This document shows, piece by piece, positions 32,655 to 39,234 of a stretch of DNA of 39,234 bases (positions are counted from its first letter, which is position 1; every line of letters begins with the position of its first letter). Source of the DNA: Bacilli bacterium (GTDB lineage Bacteria; Bacillota_I; Bacilli_A; RF39; UBA660); contig JAFUYX010000049.1 in NCBI GenBank assembly GCA_017476885.1, positions 1-39,234 on the forward strand, in the 5' to 3' direction. The translations under genes were made by a program, and so were the position numbers. The notes under the pieces are model-generated. The model had not been told where the DNA came from. It searched no databases and saw only the letters and a program-made list of their open reading frames with translations.

Positions 32655-33464
32655 TTATTCTCCAGTATCAGAAACGGCTGAATAATAGTTTTCTTCTCCT
32701 GGAAGAATGACTACATGTGGTAATATATACTCTTCTACAATATATGTACCTTCAACACGAGTAGATCCTGGATTAGTAGTGTAATTATTATTATGTGGAA
32801 CAGGAATCAATTCACCAAATTGCTCAGCCCTTACTAGCAAAGCATACAAATTATCTGGAACAGCAAATAAAAGTACTGCAGGAACTCCATCTCTAGAATT
32901 TTCGATAGAAACTCCTTCTCCATCACGAACATCTAACACACGAATAGCTTGGACTAAATTTCCATAGATAACTTTGTCATTTTCAGAATCAGTCCCTTGA
33001 AAATATAAATCAATATAGTTTCCTCTTTTGATTTGACCACCATACGTAGATAAAATATTAACAGGTAAAGAAAATGCTGTATATCCATCTTGAATATCAC
33101 TTAAAACAAAATCTGGTGAATAAGAAGGTTCTGTTAAATCTTCTTGATAAAACAAACCATGTTCAGGTATTTTATTACCATAAGTCACTTCTTTACCAAT
33201 AATTAAAGTGACATCCTGAATAAGATTATCAGCACTAGCAGCAATATCATTATTGATTTGAATATATTCAATATCTTCTGCTGTAATAACATGCCGTGCA
33301 GGCAGTGCAACTTTTGCACTTGGAACAGTAACAGGACTAACTTGTGCACGAACTCGAGAATTATATCCAATCCATAACACCGTAAAACCAGCAATCAAAC
33401 ATAAAATTGCCACAGTAGTACGATTACTAATAAATCTTTGTAATTTCACTATCATTGTCTGCAT
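32655..33464 (-). CDS. cpaB: CpaB/RcpC-like SAF-domain protein 2
   Basis: A membrane helix (about 18-38) is followed by a SAF domain (VPSAKVALPARHVITAEDIEYIQIN) and a beta-rich RcpC region (YIDLYFQGTD, VIYGNLVQAIRVLDV, LLFAVPDNLYALL). CpaB proteins belong to the Tad envelope complex. The frame opens at 33542 but that part overlaps the upstream gene; ATG at 33464 or 33473 is more likely, though no site is strong. It is a tandem paralogue of the preceding gene product. Confidence 0.83.
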   Translation of the reverse strand: MQTMIVKLQRFISNRTTVAILCLIAGFTVLWIGYNSRVRAQVSPVTVPSAKVALPARHVITAEDIEYIQINNDIAASADNLIQDVTLIIGKEVTYGNKIPEHGLFYQEDLTEPSYSPDFVLSDIQDGYTAFSLPVNILSTYGGQIKRGNYIDLYFQGTDSENDKVIYGNLVQAIRVLDVRDGEGVSIENSRDGVPAVLLFAVPDNLYALLVRAEQFGELIPVPHNNNYTTNPGSTRVEGTYIVEEYILPHVVILPGEENYYSAVSDTGE

Positions 33465-33465
33465 A

Positions 33466-34278
33466 TTAATCATTCTCACTTTCAACATTTCCAGAAGATA
33501 CATTACTAGGAACATATGCAGCCTTCGATAATATAAAATCATCTAAATAAGAATTTGCAATTTTGGTTGCTTCTGGATGCTCAGTAAAACTACGATTTCG
33601 TGGAACTGGGACAATTCTTCCAACCTTTAGGGCTGTATCAATTTTAAGTCGCATATCAGCAGGCACCCCAAATAAAAGTTGAGATGGTTCCCTAGCCTCT
33701 GAACCTGATTCAAATACAGAAGATCCCATATCATCTTGTACGTCTAATACTTTAATGCTACTAATGTATTTACCATAAATAAAGTTTCCTGAACTATCTT
33801 CTCCCTCAAACCATAAATCAATGTAATTCCCAGGATAAATTGCATTACCAAATGTAGAATTCAAATCCACACTTAAATAAATAGGGGTATATCCATTTTC
33901 AAGATTTCCAATAATATCAGAAGCCATAGCATTAGTTTTAGAATCAGCAACCGAATCTTCAAAAAAGAAACTATTTTTTTGAATGGTATTACCATATGCA
34001 ACCTCTTGACCAATTATAAGACCTGAATCTTTAATAATTCCTTCCATGTTGTTTAAAACACCACCAGCAACTTCTATAAAACTAACATCATCACTAGTAA
34101 TAACATGTCTAGATGGTAAAGTAGCCGTAGCATAAGGAATCATAATTGGTTCTGTAGCAAGCGAAACAATATGATTATAAACAAAATAAAGAGCAAAAAT
34201 ACCTATAAGTACAATAAGTATCGTTACGGTATTTTTGTTCTTTGTAATTTCTTTTATTTTACCTAATATATTTCCCAT
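33466..34278 (-). CDS. cpaB: CpaB/RcpC-like SAF-domain protein 1
   Basis: This 270-residue paralogue has a helix at about 18-40, a SAF domain (IPYATATLPSRHVITSDDVSFIEV) and the RcpC region (YIDLWFEGED, FIYGKYISSIKVLDV, LLFGVPADMRLKI). TTGGAGGAATAAAT precedes the ATG. The two copies are clearly related along their length but diverged, which argues for distinct jobs rather than a recent duplication. Confidence 0.83.
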   Translation of the reverse strand: MGNILGKIKEITKNKNTVTILIVLIGIFALYFVYNHIVSLATEPIMIPYATATLPSRHVITSDDVSFIEVAGGVLNNMEGIIKDSGLIIGQEVAYGNTIQKNSFFFEDSVADSKTNAMASDIIGNLENGYTPIYLSVDLNSTFGNAIYPGNYIDLWFEGEDSSGNFIYGKYISSIKVLDVQDDMGSSVFESGSEAREPSQLLFGVPADMRLKIDTALKVGRIVPVPRNRSFTEHPEATKIANSYLDDFILSKAAYVPSNVSSGNVESEND

Positions 34279-34576
34279 ATTTATTCCTCCAATAATTTAT
34301 TTACAAACCCTTATAAAATAACTTCTTTCATATAAAAACTTTGACATATTAACAAATTCATACAATTCATAGAAAACACACAAACTACAGTTCAATGCAA
34401 AAACAAAAATCATTTAATTGTACTATATAATGAAATCCATAATATCAAAGGTTTCTAAACCAAATTGATTACCATGTAAATAATCCTAGAACTATTCATC
34501 ACTGCAATTGAAACTGCTTGTTCAAGCAGAATCACCAACAATAACTACACAATTATCTAAAAGATAAGCCGCTCAC
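34279..34576. other. 298-nt gap in the Tad cluster with hairpin and weak promoter
   Basis: No credible gene is seen. On the minus strand a small hairpin CTGCTTG/CAAGCAG (34514-34529) follows the upstream gene. A weak promoter candidate, TTGAAC and TATGAA 18 nt apart (34366-34395), precedes the first cpaB. The gap divides the adhesin-like genes from the Tad machinery, possibly as two transcription units. Confidence 0.4.
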
Positions 34577-35062
34577 TTAACTAGATTTAGCAGCAGATTT
34601 AGAACCACTTCCTACTGCAGCAGTAGTAATTGAATTATCTTGCTTATCTGCAGTTAAAGCAGCACCATCAGTTTCTAAAATAGCATCAATTCGATTCGTA
34701 ATATCAAATGATGAATCACTAGCAGCAATATTATAAGTAGCACTTTTTGTTGTAACTTTAACACTAACTTTTGGAGGTGCCTCATAAAGTCCATAAAAAT
34801 CAACTTGATAATCACTTAAAGCGACATTTTCAGCAAACCTTCTTAAAAAATTTTCAACAAACATCTCTTTATTAATACGAAGTTCTCTACTTTGACGGTA
34901 ATATGCTAAATCTACAGCATCAACTAAAGATGCTTCAGTAACTTCTTTAATCAAATAATAATCTTGAGTACTCGTATTGGTTACATTAGAAACTAGTAAC
35001 ATAATTACAATTACAAAAACTCCTAATAGTATTAACCAATATCCCCAATAAGATTGATTCAT
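34577..35062 (-). CDS. Pilin-like small membrane protein
   Basis: This 161-residue protein starts MNQSYWG followed by the helix YWLILLGVFVIVIMLLVSNV, then a soluble domain (LVDAVDLAYYRQ, FVENFLRRFAENVAL, APPKVSVKV). From memory it resembles proteins grouped as DUF5411, but I cannot check this. The short Gly-ended leader before a helix is like that of the TadE-like proteins in the cluster, so it may be another minor pilin. It is unlike them in lacking cysteine. AAGGAGGGG precedes the ATG. It starts 14 nt after the giant gene. Confidence 0.7.
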   Translation of the reverse strand: MNQSYWGYWLILLGVFVIVIMLLVSNVTNTSTQDYYLIKEVTEASLVDAVDLAYYRQSRELRINKEMFVENFLRRFAENVALSDYQVDFYGLYEAPPKVSVKVTTKSATYNIAASDSSFDITNRIDAILETDGAALTADKQDNSITTAAVGSGSKSAAKSS

Positions 35063-35076
35063 ATACTATCCCCTCC

Positions 35077-38000
35077 TTATTTCCATGATGGACCTATAGC
35101 ATTTTCACGTGTAATACATTTATTATTAGCACAAGTCTTTTGTAAATCAGGATCAACACTAACCAAATCAGTAAACAAAATAAAGCGTTGATTCTTTTCA
35201 GGACGAATACTACTAATAGCAAATTTATGAGAAGAATCATTTTCAATAACATCTAAGAATGCACTATTACATTTAACACTATAGTCAATACCATTAATAC
35301 TCATATTAGAGCAATAAATAGCACTATTTTTTGGTGTAGTAGTATTATTCGACATATTTTCATATTTACTTGGAATCGTTGAATTTGCAAATGTTCCAAC
35401 CTCACCATTATAACCTTTAATATTCTTTAAATTCATGGCAGACAAAGTATAAGAATACTCAGGAGTTACATAACTTTCATCGCCACCTTGCAATTTTATA
35501 GAACCACGATTATATCCATTTTCAATAATCTTACGAGTTAGTGAACCTTTGTAATCATTAGTCCAGTTATAACCTTCATCAGAATTTTTAGAACGTTCAT
35601 TAGGGAACAAAGTACTTAAAGAAACAGGCCTGAAACTGTACGTAAAGTTTTCTCCATCAAAGATACAATCTCTACATGTGAATGTACAATTTCCATCTTC
35701 ACATTCTTCAAAATAACACTTTCCATCAGGATCACACTTAAATTTACAATGATCATCACAGTTCGTTAGATAATGACAAACATATCCAACTTGTTGTTGC
35801 ATCGTAGAAATACTACACTTTTTATACTCGCCACTATTAACTTTACGAGTATATTCCGTTAATACAGATTTAGTAGAACCAGTATTAATAATTCTTCCAA
35901 GTGAATTATCCTGATTTGATTGTCCAACTTTATTATAAGAAAGTACAAAAGGGAAGACACCCGTTTTAGTCAATAATGATACAGGAATAGAGTCCTTAGG
36001 TAAATTAGTATATAAGCAATCATTTCCATTACAAGCTGCACTCTTAAATTGTACTGTACCATATTGAGAACGAACAGATAAATCATTATTTGGTTCATAA
36101 TGAGCACTTTGAACCTTCGTCTTTCTAATCCAATTTGATTTACCAACTTGAATTACATTAGAAACACAGCTAGAATCATCACAATAAATAATATTTGTTC
36201 CCACTATCGCATTGGAAGAAGAATTTGCACTCCCACCACTGATACATTTATATGTAGAATCCGTATCACCAAAACAATATTCTTCAGTAGTCTGAATACC
36301 ATCATAATTTGCATCTAACAAAGTATTAAAATCCTTAATATAGTCTTCTTTGTAATTCATGTACACTTCTGGTCCATCAGAATTCCAATTAACCATTTTA
36401 TTATCCCAACCAGTAACATTTACAGAAGTATCATTTGGATTATTAACATTACCAGTACAACTATTATACAAGCGAATATTATTTTTAATGTCTTTCAAAT
36501 TATCTTCATAAGCTTTCTTATACTTATCAACATTTGGTTGAACCCTGCCCCTTACAACATCAGCTGAACCATCACGACAAGTTCCATCAGAACCACATGA
36601 GGAAGCATCAATAGCTTCTCCATCTGGACTAACGATGTTCTCAGATTGACTGGAAGAGCCAATAGAAATATGAGAAATTGTTCCATCAGCATTATAAATC
36701 GCAGTATAAGTAGAATAAGTATATGAAGGAACATAATAGATAGTAGCGCTACATGAAACATAAGAATCACAACCACAATCACCACCATCTTCAACTTTTG
36801 TTAAATTAATGTTCATATTAGGTGTAGTTTCAATAAAACGCGTCACAGCCGCTGACTCATCTATAGTCAAATTAGCAGTACCTACCGCAGCAGCTGCATC
36901 ATCATCGTCATCATCATCTTCTCCTCCACAAGGGTAAGATTCAGTTAAACCATCAGCAGATTCAGATTTACTAGTTATACTGTTTAATGCTGTTTTCCAA
37001 CGAACATACTCAGTATAATTTCTTAACATTTCGTCAGTTAATTCACGAATCTTATTCCTGAATTTTACAGTATCAATTCCTTTAGAAGGATCATCATGCC
37101 CACTAACATAACAATCTCTAGTTCCTTCGATACTAGCATCGATTGTAAAATAACTTCCACTATTGGTAGTACGTGCTGTAGGAACATTAAATTTATAAGA
37201 TTCTTTACACCAAACTTGGCAGTATGGATTGTCTCCAGATATTCCACTTGTTGATGTAGCATTATAAGAATTACCTGCCGCATCACTGCGATTAATAACA
37301 CAAGATTTAATTTGATCTTTTGGAGATTCGTTCTGACAAGAATATCTACCAGCAGACGTTTGAGAAATATCACTAATTACACCATTAACTTGAGAATCCA
37401 AATTATCAAAATTATTACATGTAGCAGGCATATACACATTTGGAGTACAATCTACACAATATTGATTATAATCTTGACACTCAGGATCACTTGGATTTTG
37501 ATTATCCTTACACTTATCTTCCCATTCATCACATTTCTGACAATCTTTTATATATTCTTCTTTACTACACTCTTTTCCGTCCCCAGCTCCTGGAGTAGAT
37601 TCTTTACAATAATATTTTCCATCTCCACTTTCACTTGGATTTTGACAAGAATGTTGACATTCTTTCTTAAACTCTTCCTCTGTACAAACTTCACCATTTT
37701 TACAATGAGGTTTTCCGCTATCATCTCTATAGCAAGTATTTTTCTTTTCACAAGTTCCAGGGCAAGTCACATCGGAACCAGCAGCCTTTTTAGCTTCTTC
37801 TAAAGTACTATAAGTTGTAGTAGTTTTATTCTTAGTAACTTTGTATAAACCAGTTGTAGTATCACAAATACAAGAAGGACCAGAAGTAATATGGATAGAA
37901 GGTCTGCCTGGACGACGAACAGAATTAGTAAACTCCTGTTCACTTACAGGACAAGAGCCATCCATAATAACAAGCATTCTTTGGATTCCAGAACGAGTAG

Positions 38001-38880
38001 GACTAACTAAGAACACTTGCATAGCAGCATCTTGAGGATCACAATATGCTGGAGTCACTTCAATACCATAATCAGTTCCAGTATATCCATTCAACTTTTC
38101 AACAGTCATATCAATTTGTACTCCAGCTGCACCATTATAAGCACCCGCAGAAGACATTGTACATTTAACATTAGTATTAGTACATTTAGCAGTAAAATTA
38201 TTATAATAAACTAAAGCAGGAACAGTACCATTCACAGAATTCAATACAAACGTAACCTTACTAGTATTTGTTCCAGTAGAAGTCTCAGTGTAACTAGCCG
38301 TTCCCCACTGAACGCCCCAAACAGAACCTTGGGATACCAATTCATCATAGGAAAGTGCAGAAGCATTCACAGCCTCTGTATAGATGCGTTTTGCTTCTGC
38401 AACTTCAGCATCAGAGTTGCTAAACTGATTTAAATCCGCATAATTAACCCCTTCAAAACTAACAGGATTTGATGCATAAGGAGAAGTGTTAATAATCCAT
38501 CGAAATAGTAATTCTTGAACTTTACGGCTACTTCCTTGGCTAGCTTTATATGCATAAGCAATCCTTTTATAAGTCGAAGAATTATAATCCTTACTCAAAT
38601 TAACAGTTAAATTATAATCTTGCCTAGTTTCTTTTAAACCAGTCCCCCATGGTCTACGAGGATCTGCACAATAAGTAGTATTAATTTCTTTACCATCTAT
38701 CACTGCCGTATAATAATTAATTGTTATACGCTTACCTTTTGACGTTAAGAAGGAATCAGCGTTATGATCACTAGCCCTTCTATAAACTTGAATCGATGCT
38801 GCTTTAGTAGATTGCATAAAAGCAATCATCATCAAAAACAGCAAAATAATTTCATAAAAAACTTTTCTTCCTTTTTTCAT
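35077..38880 (-). CDS. Giant Cys-rich secreted protein with possible thioester domain
   Basis: The protein has 1267 residues. A signal peptide (about 1-28) leads to a region resembling thioester domains of Gram-positive adhesins: Cys71 in TTYCADP and Gln122 in KVQELLFRW could form the internal bond. Residues about 337-488 are extremely Cys-rich and hold short modules ending EEEFKKEC and KEEYIKDC. A run of Asp then Ala lies near 660-675, and a second dense Cys cluster (CKFKCDPDGKCYFEECEDGNC) lies near 1060. The C-terminus has no sorting signal or helix, so the protein is released or held by partners. It overlaps the upstream gene by ATGA. Function as adhesin or pilus-tip protein is inference. 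Confidence 0.8.
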   Translation of the reverse strand: MKKGRKVFYEIILLFLMMIAFMQSTKAASIQVYRRASDHNADSFLTSKGKRITINYYTAVIDGKEINTTYCADPRRPWGTGLKETRQDYNLTVNLSKDYNSSTYKRIAYAYKASQGSSRKVQELLFRWIINTSPYASNPVSFEGVNYADLNQFSNSDAEVAEAKRIYTEAVNASALSYDELVSQGSVWGVQWGTASYTETSTGTNTSKVTFVLNSVNGTVPALVYYNNFTAKCTNTNVKCTMSSAGAYNGAAGVQIDMTVEKLNGYTGTDYGIEVTPAYCDPQDAAMQVFLVSPTRSGIQRMLVIMDGSCPVSEQEFTNSVRRPGRPSIHITSGPSCICDTTTGLYKVTKNKTTTTYSTLEEAKKAAGSDVTCPGTCEKKNTCYRDDSGKPHCKNGEVCTEEEFKKECQHSCQNPSESGDGKYYCKESTPGAGDGKECSKEEYIKDCQKCDEWEDKCKDNQNPSDPECQDYNQYCVDCTPNVYMPATCNNFDNLDSQVNGVISDISQTSAGRYSCQNESPKDQIKSCVINRSDAAGNSYNATSTSGISGDNPYCQVWCKESYKFNVPTARTTNSGSYFTIDASIEGTRDCYVSGHDDPSKGIDTVKFRNKIRELTDEMLRNYTEYVRWKTALNSITSKSESADGLTESYPCGGEDDDDDDDAAAAVGTANLTIDESAAVTRFIETTPNMNINLTKVEDGGDCGCDSYVSCSATIYYVPSYTYSTYTAIYNADGTISHISIGSSSQSENIVSPDGEAIDASSCGSDGTCRDGSADVVRGRVQPNVDKYKKAYEDNLKDIKNNIRLYNSCTGNVNNPNDTSVNVTGWDNKMVNWNSDGPEVYMNYKEDYIKDFNTLLDANYDGIQTTEEYCFGDTDSTYKCISGGSANSSSNAIVGTNIIYCDDSSCVSNVIQVGKSNWIRKTKVQSAHYEPNNDLSVRSQYGTVQFKSAACNGNDCLYTNLPKDSIPVSLLTKTGVFPFVLSYNKVGQSNQDNSLGRIINTGSTKSVLTEYTRKVNSGEYKKCSISTMQQQVGYVCHYLTNCDDHCKFKCDPDGKCYFEECEDGNCTFTCRDCIFDGENFTYSFRPVSLSTLFPNERSKNSDEGYNWTNDYKGSLTRKIIENGYNRGSIKLQGGDESYVTPEYSYTLSAMNLKNIKGYNGEVGTFANSTIPSKYENMSNNTTTPKNSAIYCSNMSINGIDYSVKCNSAFLDVIENDSSHKFAISSIRPEKNQRFILFTDLVSVDPDLQKTCANNKCITRENAIGPSWK
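36897..36921 (-). repeat. Asp-codon trinucleotide run inside the giant gene
   Basis: GAT/GAC triplets encode a run of seven Asp followed by Ala codons. Slippage here would change length in frame only. Confidence 0.7.
37417..37872 (-). repeat. Cys-bounded repeat modules in the giant protein
   Basis: Three or more degenerate modules of about 26-30 residues have the pattern aromatic/Tyr, Gly, then T/S-x-E-E-[F/Y]-x-K-x-C. A matching single module ends the ectodomain of the NPETG protein (YDKAC, about 158-182), 33 kb away. Confidence 0.6.
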
Positions 38881-39234
38881 TTTATTGTACTCCTTTGTGT
38901 TTTTCTAACAATCACATAAGTAACAACCCCTATTATTACTATAACAACAAAGCCTATCAATAGATATATCCCATATAACTCAAAAAATGACTTTTCTGAA
39001 CTCGTATTAGAAGATGACTCTTGAGGATTTTGTTTCTGTTCAAATCTCTTAATGGCATCTTCTGTAGAAAGACTAAAATCCAAAGTCGTAAGTGCTTGGC
39101 AATAATATTCGCTAGAATTTTCGCATGCAGCATATTCAGATAACACATTATACCTAGGTGTTTCAAGTTTAATTGAACGCAATGCTTCAGCTTTACAACT
39201 AGAATCAAGAGCATATACCTCTAAAGTATAAGTC
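38877..39234 (-). CDS. C-terminal part of an extracellular membrane protein (5' truncated by window)
   Basis: The frame is open to the right edge, so only the last 118 or so codons are present; TTG at 39182 is not a real start. The visible part has an extracellular stretch (YTLEVYALDSSCKAEALRSI, then AACENSSEYYCQALTT) with cysteines, a Ser/Gln/Glu linker, a membrane helix (YLLIGFVVIVIIGVVTYVIV) and a short basic tail. It is the gene before the giant protein in the operon and overlaps it by 4 bp, so the two products probably act together at the surface. Confidence 0.8.
   Translation of the reverse strand, partial: TYTLEVYALDSSCKAEALRSIKLETPRYNVLSEYAACENSSEYYCQALTTLDFSLSTEDAIKRFEQKQNPQESSSNTSSEKSFFELYGIYLLIGFVVIVIIGVVTYVIVRKTQRSTIK

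Noticed and set aside
37312-37803. 163-codon plus-strand frame
   Set aside because: It is antisense to the Cys-rich part of the giant gene, has a biased Ile/Phe/Thr composition typical of a mirror frame and no ribosome binding site.
1-39234. Mycoplasma-type code (UGA as Trp)
   Set aside because: Tryptophan codons are UGG in conserved proteins such as LeuS, and UGA ends several genes, for example the kinase and ABC permease.

Overview
This is an A+T-rich chromosomal segment of a walled, low-GC Gram-positive bacterium (Firmicutes, Bacilli-like). The signs are T-box leaders before aminoacyl-tRNA synthetases, a class B sortase with an NPETG substrate, a dacB-spmA-spmB cluster, and ribosome binding sites of the AGGAGG/AGGTGAT type. 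UGA is used as a stop and tryptophan is UGG, so the code is standard. The gene mix (Tad-like operon with very Cys-rich exported proteins, CmpB-type membrane protein, wall enzymes) reminds me of uncultured gut Bacilli near the Mollicutes (RF39-type), but that placement is inference. Nearly all genes lie on the minus strand; the exceptions are the tRNA end, a zinc-ribbon membrane protein and the sortase.

Region 1 (1-9.4 kb), housekeeping and envelope: a tRNA 3' end, pduL-dusB, and an OmpR-type two-component system whose promoter carries an 11-bp-period direct repeat. The same repeat recurs after the kinase gene, ahead of a possible short terminator-ended RNA. Then come a zinc-ribbon membrane protein, an NPETG surface protein divergent from its probable sortase (which has a large cytoplasmic N-terminal domain), a Pro-rich repeat membrane protein with Ig-like ectodomain, and a glucosaminidase-like wall hydrolase.

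Region 2 (9.5-21.7 kb), core genes: dacB-spmA-spmB; leuS with a small membrane gene under a T-box with Leu (CUU) specifier; a CmpB-like membrane protein; aspS under a T-box with Asp (GAC) specifier; rmuC followed by an ABC exporter; a small rhodanese protein. Most of these units have recognisable sigma-A-type promoters and intrinsic terminators.

Region 3 (21.8-39.2 kb), the most interesting part: a Tad/Flp-type pilus or secretion cluster running leftward. In transcription order it holds a truncated extracellular membrane protein gene, a 1267-residue Cys-rich secreted protein with a possible thioester domain, a small pilin-like protein, two CpaB/SAF proteins, TadA ATPase, TadB, TadC, four tiny prepilin-like proteins sharing an M[K/R]ExxG leader (with their own promoter), and a CpaE/TadZ-like protein with a degraded P-loop. 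After a terminator and a new promoter follow a trimodular wall hydrolase (SpoIID-like + GH24 lysozyme + M23 peptidase), a lipoprotein-like protein and a VirD4/TraG-type coupling ATPase. No relaxase, VirB4 or prepilin peptidase is visible. The arrangement suggests a chromosomal surface machine that combines a Tad assembly engine, a T4SS-type coupling protein and a dedicated wall-piercing enzyme, displaying large disulfide-rich adhesin-like proteins. This is the best candidate in the window for an undescribed system.
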